Assembly (NCBI GenBank): GCA_937864265.1
Contig: CALMIR010000070.1
Span: forward strand, 1-64,000
DNA from: an uncultured Saprospirales bacterium
Lineage (GTDB): Bacteria; Bacteroidota; Bacteroidia; Chitinophagales; Saprospiraceae
Direction: 5' to 3'
DNA length: 64,000 nt
The position numbers were made by a program, and so were the translations under genes. Under the pieces are notes generated by a model. It was not told where the DNA came from, made no database searches, and saw only the letters and a list, made by a program, of their open reading frames with translations. Position 1 is the stretch's first letter, and the number at the start of each line of letters is the position of its first letter. This document shows positions 34,978 through 43,900 of this stretch, piece after piece.

Positions 34978-35688
34978 TTAATGGGCCATTTTTGCCATCA
35001 GCGCTTGAGCGTTCATGGGCGGATTGCCCTCCATTTTTAATACATGAAAACGTACAAATAGCTCCTCTTTGAACCAGCCCATTTGGCGTACCTTCTCGAT
35101 GACTTCCCGATGGGCGCTTTTGTAAGCATAAGCTTCCATTTGTTGGCAACTCTCCCAGATACTGAAGGTTACCTGTTGCACCAGAGGCCAATCGCCTACA
35201 CCCATAGACAGGATACGCCCGGGTTTGTCCTCCACCGCCTGGCTCACACGTGGCACATGTCTCCAAAAGTGCCAGATGTAGCGCGGGTGTAAAGTAGCTC
35301 TGGTCAGCACGGCAACTGATTCATTGGCTTCCAGGGGTTCGAACACCTGAAAGGGTTCTTGTCCGCTCCATTGTCCTCGGCTATTGGCCGCTTCCAGATA
35401 AAAAGTCCAGGTATTGGCGCAACGACTTCGGAACGCCTCAAATATCGGATGTTTTTGCATAAAAGCCTGCGCATTTTCTTCCTTTTCCCAGGAACCCAAG
35501 AAGGCGTAAGTGTTCAAATTAGGCCATATACTAAAACCATTGCCCGCTCCAGTGCCCAACATTTTGCCAAATGTAAGCCCCTCTACCGCCGATAACTGCG
35601 GCGGCACCAACCCCATTTGTTTGAAAGCCCACCATTTGTTGGCAATTCCTTTGTATTCAAAAAAACTAAGCGTGGCTAGAGCAGACAT
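34978..35688 (-). CDS. CrtA-like (spheroidene monooxygenase family) protein
   Basis: The 236-aa protein from ATG 35688 resembles spheroidene monooxygenase family members: FFEYKGIANKWWAFKQMGL near the start, FGKMLGTGAGNGFSIWPN, and RGQWSGQEPF, then a C-terminal half with a dimeric alpha/beta-barrel feel. CrtA proteins are heme-containing oxygenases of carotenoids. No other carotenoid gene is in the window, so the substrate may differ. It runs straight into the hydrolase gene with 2 nt between. An upstream TTG would add nine residues; ATG is preferred. Confidence 0.72.
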   Translation of the reverse strand: MSALATLSFFEYKGIANKWWAFKQMGLVPPQLSAVEGLTFGKMLGTGAGNGFSIWPNLNTYAFLGSWEKEENAQAFMQKHPIFEAFRSRCANTWTFYLEAANSRGQWSGQEPFQVFEPLEANESVAVLTRATLHPRYIWHFWRHVPRVSQAVEDKPGRILSMGVGDWPLVQQVTFSIWESCQQMEAYAYKSAHREVIEKVRQMGWFKEELFVRFHVLKMEGNPPMNAQALMAKMAH

Positions 35689-35774
35689 AGTACGGATTTT
35701 GAATAAAGGAAACAAAGGCGGTTAGGATTGGTTCTGGAACAGAAGGCTTTAATTGCCAGTTCTCCGATCAAGAT

Positions 35775-36929
35775 TTAACGAAAAACCTCAAAACAATCCA
35801 AGAAAGCAGCCATGTCTTCGGCGGTGTTATAGACATTGGGCGATAAGCGTATCGCATTGCCCCGGAAGGAGATAAACACCTGCCTTTTTTGGGCTGCTGC
35901 TTTTAGTTTTTCCAGATCAAAATGGCCGGGCAAACGAATGCCTACCAAGTGATGGGCACGCAGTGATTCAGGCGCACAGGAACAGCCCATATTTTGTAGC
36001 TCCTGCAAGGGCGCTGACAATAAGTTTTGGCAGTAGTCCTGGATGTGTTGCACGCCCCAATCGAGCAATTGACGGATAGCAGTGAGTTGCATAGGGGCTA
36101 AAATGAAATTGCTCTGCTCGCCAACGGAATACCGACTGGCCATTGGGCGGTATTCGCTTTGGTAGCGCACCAGATTTTGGAAATCTTCGCTGTGGAGGCG
36201 GTTGATCCAATTTTCTTCAATGGGATCGCCCCCGTCGAAAGCTTCGCCGTAGTAGGCCATTCCGAAACTATAGGGGCCCAAAAGCCATTTATATCCGGCG
36301 CAGATCAGGGCATCCGGTTGAATCCGTTCCACATCAAAGGGCAATGCGCCCACCGATTGGGTGCCATCCACGATTAGCAAAGCGCCCACGGCTTTGGTTT
36401 TTTGGCGAACGCGGTGTAAGTCGAACAAAGTGCCATCAGCCCAATGTACGTTACCGATAGCTACCATGGCCGTTTGTGGATCAATACTTTGCAGGAGGGC
36501 TTCGTTCCAGCTTTGCGTTCTGCCAGCATTTTCCAATGGCGCTTTTATTACTTGGAGCACGGCGTCGTTCTGTCGGGCTAGCTTTTCCCAGGTGTAGTAG
36601 TTGCTAGGAAATTGCTCTTCTACCAAGATGATCTTTTGTCCTTTGCTCAATTGGATATTTCGGGCGGCATTGGCGATACCGTAGGAAACAGAAGGGATAA
36701 TGGCCACGCGGTTGGGGTCAGCGATGTTCACCAATTGGGCAAACGCCGCTTTTAGTTCTTGAATGGACTGGAAAAAATCGTCAATGCCCAGCAGGTAGGG
36801 ACGATTTTTGATAGATAATCGCTCTTTGCCTATTGCTTCAACGACAAGCAATTGGGGAGACATGTAAGCGCCATTCAGGTAGTGAATGTCGTCGGGAAGG
36901 TCGAATAAGTGTTTTTGACAAGAAAGCAT
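35775..36929 (-). CDS. Class V aminotransferase-fold PLP enzyme
   Basis: The 384-aa protein carries the PLP Lys in CAGYKWLLGPY (about residue 218), a DGTQSVGALPFDV loop whose Asp contacts the pyridine nitrogen, and a C-terminal domain ending in IRLSPNVYNTAEDM. It lacks the active-site Cys loop of IscS/SufS, so it is not a cysteine desulfurase and not a ready SspA. Isopenicillin epimerase-like and kynureninase-like members have this layout; the reaction is not clear. It stands alone. Confidence 0.85.
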   Translation of the reverse strand: MLSCQKHLFDLPDDIHYLNGAYMSPQLLVVEAIGKERLSIKNRPYLLGIDDFFQSIQELKAAFAQLVNIADPNRVAIIPSVSYGIANAARNIQLSKGQKIILVEEQFPSNYYTWEKLARQNDAVLQVIKAPLENAGRTQSWNEALLQSIDPQTAMVAIGNVHWADGTLFDLHRVRQKTKAVGALLIVDGTQSVGALPFDVERIQPDALICAGYKWLLGPYSFGMAYYGEAFDGGDPIEENWINRLHSEDFQNLVRYQSEYRPMASRYSVGEQSNFILAPMQLTAIRQLLDWGVQHIQDYCQNLLSAPLQELQNMGCSCAPESLRAHHLVGIRLPGHFDLEKLKAAAQKRQVFISFRGNAIRLSPNVYNTAEDMAAFLDCFEVFR

Positions 36930-36965
36930 GGGTCAATTTGTGATGGTGGATGTTGAATGAGCACA

Positions 36966-37016
36966 CTGCCTGCTTGATCTCTTGGGTAATCCCATTAAGG
37001 AGGATCAAGCAGGCAG
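36966..37016. repeat. Long intergenic hairpin
   Basis: A perfect 14-bp inverted repeat, 36966-36979 with 37003-37016, has a 23-nt loop. It lies between two minus-strand genes, downstream of the DUF4294 gene and upstream of the PLP enzyme. No T-run follows on the minus strand, so it might be an attenuator, a processing site or a terminator of non-standard type. Confidence 0.75.
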
Positions 37017-37074
37017 CGCAAGCATCAAATTTATAAATCAATCATCCAAAATCAAAGATCAATTACCTGCTCTT

Positions 37075-37686
37075 CTAATTTTGTTTTACCTGATAAGAAA
37101 CATCCATGTCCTGTAATACCGCATCCAGAATGGGGTCTTCGCCTTCCACATAGCCATCTTTGAGTTTGTGGCCGTAGAACGAGCCCAGTGTATTCCAGTA
37201 GCTGGCAGTCATGCCATTGCGCAATTCTTTGATGAGGTCGAACATGGGTTTATCCAATTCTCGCTCGATCATTTTGATCAATATCTTGCCCTGAGTTTTT
37301 GACAGGTTTTTCAGCGGATCGGTAAATTCTTCTTTCAGATCCTTGTGCAGTTTTTTGACGTATTTTTTGCGTTCTTTTTCCTTCATGTTTTCGGTGGCGT
37401 ATTCCAGTTCGCGGAATATTTTGATGGCCTCCACGGCGTAGGGATACACTTTTACAGCATAAGCGCGATATTTGCGATAGCGCAAGTAATCTTCCCTGTT
37501 TTCAAATTCGCGCATGGTAGAAATGGAGATGTCATCCAGCGTTGCCAGAATCAAGGTGTCTCCACAATCATCAACAGTGTAGGGATACTTCTGGCCATCT
37601 ACAATGATGGTGCCATTTTGGGCGAAGCTAGTAAAACCCAGCGCCAAAAACAAAAGCATGAGCAACAGGTGTCGTTTGGTATTCAT
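37075..37686 (-). CDS. DUF4294 family exported protein
   Basis: The 203-aa protein has a signal peptide (MNTKRHLLLMLLFLALGFTSFAQ) and a helical, Lys/Glu-rich DUF4294 domain with the typical RKYRAYAVKVYPYA and LSKTQGKILIKMIERE segments. The family is confined to Bacteroidota and has no known function. A periplasmic or envelope role is likely from the signal. Confidence 0.86.
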   Translation of the reverse strand: MNTKRHLLLMLLFLALGFTSFAQNGTIIVDGQKYPYTVDDCGDTLILATLDDISISTMREFENREDYLRYRKYRAYAVKVYPYAVEAIKIFRELEYATENMKEKERKKYVKKLHKDLKEEFTDPLKNLSKTQGKILIKMIERELDKPMFDLIKELRNGMTASYWNTLGSFYGHKLKDGYVEGEDPILDAVLQDMDVSYQVKQN

Positions 37687-37868
37687 CTTAATTTACTTTC
37701 AAATTGTTGTTTAAGAACACTCCCTATGACGAGCGAATGACATCAGGGTAACGTCTGCCACGCCAAGCCCATTACAAAAGGCAAGGCTTAATGCAAATAT
37801 TAGTAAAAAATTAACGTAATTTGGTTGTATCAGGTTCTTTTTTTCTGAAATTCTATTCATTGGTGTAG

Positions 37869-39035
37869 ATGGAAAGCAAAATTTCTGAACATATCGCGGA
37901 TCAATGGATCACCCACTTGCAACACAGCGTGGAAACGGGCGCATTCATCAAGTTGACCCTCAGCAAGCCAGCAAATCCTTCCGCCGATTTGAAAAATGTG
38001 TTTGCGCGCATTATTGAAATAAAAGGCAAAGAAGTATTTTCCTTTACCTTGAGGTATGCCACCAACGACCAGGTCAAAAACCACGCTATTGCAGAAGGTT
38101 TGGAAATTATTCGGCTTTGGTTGGGCAAAGATTTTTTAAATGCCCACTTGTTCACGACTGAGCAGGAGATCGTACTGCAATACAGCAAAAAAAGAAAGGG
38201 GCGATTATTTTTCCATAAGATACAGCATCAGACCAAAGCCTCCAAAGCCCACGACCAGGAAAAGCACTATTTGCTCCATCCAGAGCAGGCACCGTATTTA
38301 AAAGACCTGGGTATCGTCAGCCAAAGTGGTCATGTATTGCCCAACGCACAGGCCAAGTTCCGGCAAATCAACAAATACCTGGAAGTCATTGACAGCTTGA
38401 TCCAGGAGCACGCTTTACCCGCTGAGCCGCGAATCGTTGATATGGGGTCTGGTAAGGGCTATCTGACCTTTGCTTTGTATGATTTTTTAAAAAATCAAAA
38501 GCAATTGCAACCCCGCATTACCGGTCTGGAACTGCGCCCCAAACTGGTTGATTTCTGCCAGGCAACTGCTCAGAAATATGGTATGGAGGGGCTGGACTTT
38601 CAGGCTATGGATATTCAGGATTTTGAGCCCGGCCCTTTGGACATGCTCATTGCCCTGCACGCCTGCGATACGGCTACCGATCTGGCCATTGCCAAAGGCA
38701 TAAAAGCCGAAGCTACTTTGCTGGTACTGGCGCCGTGTTGCCACAAGCAAATCCGAAAGCAAATGAAAGGCGGCCAAGAATTGCACCCCCTCCTGCGCCA
38801 CGGTATCCTGGCCGAGCGGCAGGCGGAAATGGTAACGGATGGCATACGCGCTTTGCTCATGGAAGCGCATGCCTACAAGACCAAGGTGTTTGAATTCATC
38901 TCCCTCGAACATACAGGGAAAAATGTGATGATCACCGGTGTCAAGTATCAGGAAAACCCCGATGCCTTGCAGCAGGTGGCTGCGCTAAAGGAACTGTTTG
39001 GCATAGAATACCACTATCTGGAAAAATTGTTATAA
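37869..39035 (+). CDS. SAM-dependent methyltransferase (Methyltransf_32 family)
   Basis: The 388-aa protein has an N-terminal region of unknown fold (residues 1-175) and a class I methyltransferase domain with motif I VDMGSGKGYLTFALY, an acidic ELRPK strand end, and the LIALHACDTATD and LAPCCHKQIRKQ motifs of the GSTCD/Methyltransf_32 group. RNA is the likely substrate class but is not established. The stop TAA (39033-39035) abuts the stop of the convergent response regulator (39030-39032). Confidence 0.87.
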   Translation: MESKISEHIADQWITHLQHSVETGAFIKLTLSKPANPSADLKNVFARIIEIKGKEVFSFTLRYATNDQVKNHAIAEGLEIIRLWLGKDFLNAHLFTTEQEIVLQYSKKRKGRLFFHKIQHQTKASKAHDQEKHYLLHPEQAPYLKDLGIVSQSGHVLPNAQAKFRQINKYLEVIDSLIQEHALPAEPRIVDMGSGKGYLTFALYDFLKNQKQLQPRITGLELRPKLVDFCQATAQKYGMEGLDFQAMDIQDFEPGPLDMLIALHACDTATDLAIAKGIKAEATLLVLAPCCHKQIRKQMKGGQELHPLLRHGILAERQAEMVTDGIRALLMEAHAYKTKVFEFISLEHTGKNVMITGVKYQENPDALQQVAALKELFGIEYHYLEKLL

Positions 39036-39719
39036 AGTATCGTCTGAAAGTCGGAAGCCCACGCCGTGGATGTTCTCGATTTTTATACTGGCATCATCGC
39101 TCAAGTATTTGCGCAAGCGGGAGATAAAAACGTCTAGGCTTCGCCCCAAAAAGTAATCGTCTTCGCCCCATAAGCGGGTAAGAATCCCCCCGCGTGGTAG
39201 CACCTGGTTTTTATTTTCAATGAGCAACTTCAGGAGGTCGGCCTCGCGTTGGGTAAGTTGGCGGCTTCCCTTAGCCCCTTTCAATAACTGGTTGCGGTGA
39301 TCTAGGGTATAGTGCCCAATTTGGAGTTGGTCTTGGGGCAGTACTTGCGTGATTTTGCTGCGCCGCAGGAATACTTCTATTTTCAGGATCAACTCTTCGA
39401 TGCTGAATGGTTTGGTGATGTAATCGTCGGCCCCCAAGCGCAGCCCTTCCAAGCGGTCTTCTTTGAGTGATTTTGCCGTAAGGAATAAAATGGGCACATG
39501 CGTATTTTGGGCGCGAATGGTTTTTGCCAGCGCAAATCCATCAATATCCGGCAGCATAACGTCGAGAATGCAGAGGTCGAAATCCTGTCTTTGGATAGCG
39601 TCAACGGCTTTTTGACCATTTTCGCAATAGCAAATCTGGTAGCCATTAAGCTCAAGATTGTCTTTGGTGACAAAGCTCAGGCTTTCATCGTCTTCCACAT
39701 ACAGCAAGTGTGCTTTCAT
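39030..39719 (-). CDS. OmpR-family response regulator
   Basis: The 229-aa protein has a receiver domain (D10/D11, acceptor D53 in CILDVMLPD, K in ITKPFS) and a winged-helix Trans_reg_C domain (LTQREADLLKLLIENKNQVL, GRSLDVFISRLRKYL). Its start overlaps the stop of its sensor kinase by 4 nt. It should bind DNA as a dimer; targets are unknown. Confidence 0.95.
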   Translation of the reverse strand: MKAHLLYVEDDESLSFVTKDNLELNGYQICYCENGQKAVDAIQRQDFDLCILDVMLPDIDGFALAKTIRAQNTHVPILFLTAKSLKEDRLEGLRLGADDYITKPFSIEELILKIEVFLRRSKITQVLPQDQLQIGHYTLDHRNQLLKGAKGSRQLTQREADLLKLLIENKNQVLPRGGILTRLWGEDDYFLGRSLDVFISRLRKYLSDDASIKIENIHGVGFRLSDDTL

Positions 39720-41056
39720 ATATTAGATGTTACGGGTGTTTTCTCCTTAGCTAATCGTTGTGTCCAGGCCAGAAACCACTTGGCGGGCGCTTCCTGTGGG
39801 ATGGTAATATGCACGGTTGTGCCCTGTCCTTCCTGACTATCCAAGCTGATTTCCCAGCCATGCGCTTCGCAGATGCTTTTTACATAGTATAACCCCAAGC
39901 CAAAGCCTTTCACTTTGTGCACATTTCCCGTAGGAATGCGGTAAAATTTTTGAAATACTTTGGGCAGGTTTTCTTTGGATATGCCGATGCCCTGATCGGC
40001 AATCCTCAGTTGTAGATGGCGCTGTACGAGGGCAGCACTGATCACTATCTGCGGCGTATCCCGGCAATATTTAATGGCATTGTCCAATAAATTATGCAAA
40101 ATATTGGTCAGGTGCAGCCGATCGGCCTTGATGAGGGTTTCTTCGATAGGAGCGTCCAGGGTAAGCGTACCGCCCAGTTTTTCTACGTTGACGGCCACGC
40201 TTTCTACAATATTTTGGAGTAAACCCTTGATTTCTACCCACTCCGGTTTCAGTTCAAAGCTCCCCTGCTCGATCTTAGCCAATTGGAGTACCTTCTCGAC
40301 CTGGTTGTTGAGGCGTTGATTTTGCTCTTTGACAATATTGGCGTAACGGCTGAGGCGTTCGTCCTCTTGTATGCGCGGGTGGGTCATCAACACATCGGCA
40401 GCAATCTTGACTGTAGAAATGGGTGTTTTGAATTCATGCGTCATGTTGTTGATGAAGTCTTTTTGCAGCTCTGAAAGCCGTTTTTGGCGCAAAATCACGA
40501 ACATCGTAAAGGCAAAAAAGATAATGGTCAGCAAGAGGATGACCGAGAAAAAGACGGACAACTGCATTTTGCCAAATAGGTAGCCCGAACGGGAAGGAAA
40601 TTTGACGCCAAAATAATAGGTGAATTCGTTGTACTGGGGCAGGTCGCCCAATTCCAGGTTTTTCTTTTCTAGCGGGCTATAGCTGCAATAATTGCCATAA
40701 ACCATTTCATTGGTGTGGCAATCGAATACCGCGTATTCAAAATCGACGTACAGAGCCAGTTTCTCAAACTCTTTTTGCAAAAAATACTCCAGGTTGTTGG
40801 CATCGATTTCGCTTTCTATATTGACAACGTAGTAATTGGTCGTCCGCCGGTTGACGATGTTGCGCGGGGGCAAGATACCTTCATTGAGTTCGGCCAGGGA
40901 GCGGGCTACGTTGTACAAAGCCAGGTTGACCTTATTGTTGAACTCCTCTTCGTTGATGTTCCAAGTATTGACCACCCAATACGCCTGCATGGCGATGATG
41001 CCCATGATGGCCAATGCGCCCAAAAACATGACTCGCAGGATGGTGCTGTTGTTCAT
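39716..41056 (-). CDS. Sensor histidine kinase of OmpR-type pair
   Basis: The 446-aa protein has two membrane segments (about 7-28 and 165-190) around a periplasmic sensor of about 135 residues. HisKA carries H207 in NNMTHEFKTPIS, and HATPase motifs are NLLDNAIKYC, DQGIGI and GFGLGLYYV. No HAMP domain is evident. The sensed signal is unknown. It precedes and overlaps its regulator gene. Confidence 0.94.
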   Translation of the reverse strand: MNNSTILRVMFLGALAIMGIIAMQAYWVVNTWNINEEEFNNKVNLALYNVARSLAELNEGILPPRNIVNRRTTNYYVVNIESEIDANNLEYFLQKEFEKLALYVDFEYAVFDCHTNEMVYGNYCSYSPLEKKNLELGDLPQYNEFTYYFGVKFPSRSGYLFGKMQLSVFFSVILLLTIIFFAFTMFVILRQKRLSELQKDFINNMTHEFKTPISTVKIAADVLMTHPRIQEDERLSRYANIVKEQNQRLNNQVEKVLQLAKIEQGSFELKPEWVEIKGLLQNIVESVAVNVEKLGGTLTLDAPIEETLIKADRLHLTNILHNLLDNAIKYCRDTPQIVISAALVQRHLQLRIADQGIGISKENLPKVFQKFYRIPTGNVHKVKGFGLGLYYVKSICEAHGWEISLDSQEGQGTTVHITIPQEAPAKWFLAWTQRLAKEKTPVTSNI

Positions 41057-41168
41057 AAAAATATTCCGCGATTAATGCGCTTCCGATTCAAGCACTAAGA
41101 TAGGGCAAGGATCCTTAAAAAAAATGAAGCATACGCCCTGTTTAACAGCCAATTAACAAAATTTGGCT

Positions 41169-41176
41169 TAGTTTTG
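41169..41176 (+). promoter_or_regulatory. Candidate -7 box for the DUF4271-hemD operon
   Basis: TAGTTTTG matches TAnnTTTG and lies 36 nt before the GTG start of the DUF4271 gene. A nine-codon ATG reading frame at 41201-41230 overlaps that start. Confidence 0.4.
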
Positions 41177-41211
41177 TACTTTCTTGCTGACAAATTGATA
41201 ATGTATCGAAC

Positions 41212-42093
41212 GTGCGGAATCCTATTTTAGTCCTCTTTTTGTGCTGTGTTTGTGTGCCAGGCTATCTTTTGGGGCAAAATCCATTTGACCTAACGGAACG
41301 ATTGGAAGTCCTTACGCCAACTGAAGGTGGAACGGCTGTCAGTAATAATCCTTTCGATTTGCTGGAGCCTATCTCTGCGGAAGCACCTCGTCAAGCCTCG
41401 CCACCACTCGAGGTACAAACAAAGGCCCGCCCCCAATCGGTAAGCACTCAGGGCCAGTACGATCGGTTTATTTTGGTGGTCAGCTTGGCCAGTTTGCTGC
41501 TTTTTACGCTGATGATTACTTTATTCCGCAATTTTTTTGGCCGGGCCTATCGGGCTTTTTTGAATGACAACGTGCTCAGCCAATTGCAACGCGACCAGGA
41601 AGGCACCGGGAGTTTGCCGTATTATTTATGGTATTTGTTGTTTTTTATCAACGCGGGTATCCTGGTCTTCCAACTTAGCCATCATTTTGAAGTCTTCCTT
41701 CCCAATTCCTTATTGCTCGGTTTGTTGGCATCTATTGGCCTTATAGCGGCTGGTTTTTTGTTAAAACACCTGGTTTTGCTGTTTCTGGCATTTGTTTTTC
41801 CCATACAAAAGGAAGTAAAATTGTACAGCTTCACCATCATTGTTGTGGGCATTATTTTGGGGGTTGTGTTATTGCCGCTCAATTTATTGTTCGCTTATGC
41901 CGTACCGGAAATTTTGCCCTATATTATTTATTTAATTGCCGGAATCGTAGCTGGAATTTACGTTTTTAGAAGTTTTCGCGGAATTTTCATCGCCGGGCGT
42001 TTTTTGAGTTCCTATATATTCCACTTTTTGTTGTATATTTGCGCCATCGAAATTGCACCTGTGGTAATATTATTGAAAATCATTTCATTTTAA
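41212..42093 (+). CDS. DUF4271 integral membrane protein
   Basis: This 293-aa protein starts at GTG 41212 with a signal-like helix, then has a Pro/Thr-rich linker and about seven membrane segments (from residue 83 on). DUF4271 is a Bacteroidota membrane family commonly found before hemD, as here (hemD starts 39 nt downstream). Function is unknown; a link to heme or envelope biology is only suggested by that conserved pairing. Confidence 0.88.
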   Translation: MRNPILVLFLCCVCVPGYLLGQNPFDLTERLEVLTPTEGGTAVSNNPFDLLEPISAEAPRQASPPLEVQTKARPQSVSTQGQYDRFILVVSLASLLLFTLMITLFRNFFGRAYRAFLNDNVLSQLQRDQEGTGSLPYYLWYLLFFINAGILVFQLSHHFEVFLPNSLLLGLLASIGLIAAGFLLKHLVLLFLAFVFPIQKEVKLYSFTIIVVGIILGVVLLPLNLLFAYAVPEILPYIIYLIAGIVAGIYVFRSFRGIFIAGRFLSSYIFHFLLYICAIEIAPVVILLKIISF

Positions 42094-42132
42094 CCATTAT
42101 CAAAGGGGCGTTGAGTAGAAAAAAAATGTTGA

Positions 42133-42915
42133 ATGGCAGCGAACGGAAAAGCTCAAGAAAACTATAAGCCTGTAAAAACTATTTTGGTTTCCCAACCCAA
42201 ACCGGAGCGTTCTCCCTACTATGAGTTAGAAAAAAAGTATGGTCTTCAAATTGACTGGCGGCCGTTCATTCATGTAGAAGGGATAACTGCTAAGGATTTC
42301 CGCAAGTTCAAAGTAAGGCTGGAGGAATATGGGTCTGTGATCTTTAACAGCAAAAATTCTGTGGATCACTACTTCCGGCTTTGCGAGGAAATGCGGGTCA
42401 AAGTCAATGTGGATACCAAGTATTTCTGCCTAACAGAAGCCATTGCCAACTATTTGCAGAAGTTCATCATCTACCGCAAGCGCAAGGTTTTTGCAGGTAA
42501 GCGCAGCATTCAGGATTTGGCCAATTCGCTCAAAAAGCATAAAAGTACCGAGAAGTTTCTCCTTCCCTGCTCCAACCTGGGTGCCAGGGAGGTTTCTGAA
42601 TACCTGGAACAAAACGGCTTCCAGTGGAAAGACGCGATGATGTACGAAACCGTCAGCAGCGACTTGTCCGATCTGAGCGATGTAACTTATGATGTGCTGG
42701 TCTTCTTCAGCCCCTTGGGCATCAAATCGCTCTACGATAACTTTCCCCACTTCAAGCAAAACGATACACGAATCGCCGTATTTGGCAACGCCACCAGCCA
42801 AGCCGTAGAAGAGCATGGCCTGACCATCAACATCAAAGCGCCTGCCCCGGAAGTGCCCTCTATGACGATGGCGCTGGAGCGGTACCTGCAGTTGTCGAAT
42901 AAGGATGTGAGGTAA
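42133..42915 (+). CDS. hemD: Uroporphyrinogen-III synthase
   Basis: It closes hydroxymethylbilane to uroporphyrinogen III in heme synthesis. The 260-aa protein has the two-lobed HemD fold, with weak sequence conservation: VILVSQP-like first strand, FNSKNSVDHYF (residue ~73-83), FLLPCSNLGAREVSEYLEQNG at the second lobe, YDVLVFFSPLGIKSL, and FGNATSQAVEEHGL. These segments fit HemD. It follows the DUF4271 gene, the usual Bacteroidota arrangement. Confidence 0.88.
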   Translation: MAANGKAQENYKPVKTILVSQPKPERSPYYELEKKYGLQIDWRPFIHVEGITAKDFRKFKVRLEEYGSVIFNSKNSVDHYFRLCEEMRVKVNVDTKYFCLTEAIANYLQKFIIYRKRKVFAGKRSIQDLANSLKKHKSTEKFLLPCSNLGAREVSEYLEQNGFQWKDAMMYETVSSDLSDLSDVTYDVLVFFSPLGIKSLYDNFPHFKQNDTRIAVFGNATSQAVEEHGLTINIKAPAPEVPSMTMALERYLQLSNKDVR

Positions 42916-43144
42916 GGGCTTACTGCTCTTGATGCTGTTTTCCTTGTTTTTTAGGTTTTTTAACCATTCTTGTGATTTCAGTTAAAAGCATGGTGGGATC
43001 ACCCGTTCATATCAAAAGTTGTTTTTTTTGAATGAGCTTCCGTCCGTTTTGCTAATGCTTCAGTAGAGGGTTGTAAGTTCAACTAGGTTTGATTTCTATG
43101 GCCCTTGGTTGCAGGTCTGTTTCAATTTTGCGGCATCTATACAT

Positions 43145-43900
43145 TCACTCCATCCATTTGCAGAACGCCTGATAATATCCTCCCCCGATCGAGCAGGTTT
43201 CCCCATTGCGCAACAGAATTTCCCGTTCATTATGGTCGAGTACACTAATCCAGTTGAGGTTGATCGCCTCGAAGCGGTTCACCTGAAGAAAACTAGGCGG
43301 CATTTTAGCCAGCATTTGCGACAAAGAAAGCCCGTTTTGTAGCGTATGTTTCTCTAGAACAATCTCTGTGCGGCCCTGGCCTTTGGGCCCCGTCCTCACC
43401 ATAACAACGTCATCCGGGTTCACCAGATAACTTTGTCTGCCATCCTGGATGTTTAACAACTTTTTTACAAAATGATGCTTACCCGACATGCGCTCCTGCT
43501 GTTGCCTTAGGTACAGGGTTTCCATGATTTTTTCCTGGTGGCGCTCCCAATCTTCGTAGAATGGTTTTTTTAAAATGGCAATCACTTCTTTTCCAAATTC
43601 ATTGTGTACCCGCTGCGCCAAATCAAAATCCCGGTATCCTGTATTAATGACCACAGGCGGAATATTGATGCCCTCCCGTTTCAACATAGATAATAATTGA
43701 AAAGCTGTGCCACCTATGAGCTTGATGTCAAGAAACAGTACATCTACCTTGCTCTTTTTAATCAACTCGAAAGCATCCTCTACCGAATCTGCCTCGCTGG
43801 CCACTTCCAATTCGGGGGTCTCGTTCAGTGCAACGATCAACTCCCTTCTGATGGGGGCTTCATCTTCAACAACCAGCGCCAGTAGTTTACGAAAGCTCAT
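43145..43900 (-). CDS. LytTR-family response regulator
   Basis: From ATG 43900 the protein is 251 aa. The frame is open 42 nt further upstream, but ATG 43900 gives the normal start MSFRKLLALVVEDE. The receiver domain has E12/D13 and acceptor D58 (VLFLDIKL), with a Lys in the ILKKPF stretch. The C-terminal LytTR DNA-binding domain ends in LLRNGETCSIGGGYYQAFCKWM. It overlaps the stop of the propeller kinase by 14 nt, so the two are coupled. Confidence 0.9.
   Translation of the reverse strand: MSFRKLLALVVEDEAPIRRELIVALNETPELEVASEADSVEDAFELIKKSKVDVLFLDIKLIGGTAFQLLSMLKREGINIPPVVINTGYRDFDLAQRVHNEFGKEVIAILKKPFYEDWERHQEKIMETLYLRQQQERMSGKHHFVKKLLNIQDGRQSYLVNPDDVVMVRTGPKGQGRTEIVLEKHTLQNGLSLSQMLAKMPPSFLQVNRFEAINLNWISVLDHNEREILLRNGETCSIGGGYYQAFCKWME

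Noticed and set aside
34976..35266. Upstream extension of the alpha/beta hydrolase frame
   Set aside because: It overlaps the CrtA-like gene in another frame and shows no family features; ATG 34975 gives the normal hydrolase start.
35775..36929. SspA-type cysteine desulfurase for the island
   Set aside because: The PLP enzyme is of the class V fold but lacks the catalytic-Cys loop of IscS/SufS and is 4.5 kb away on the far side of core genes.
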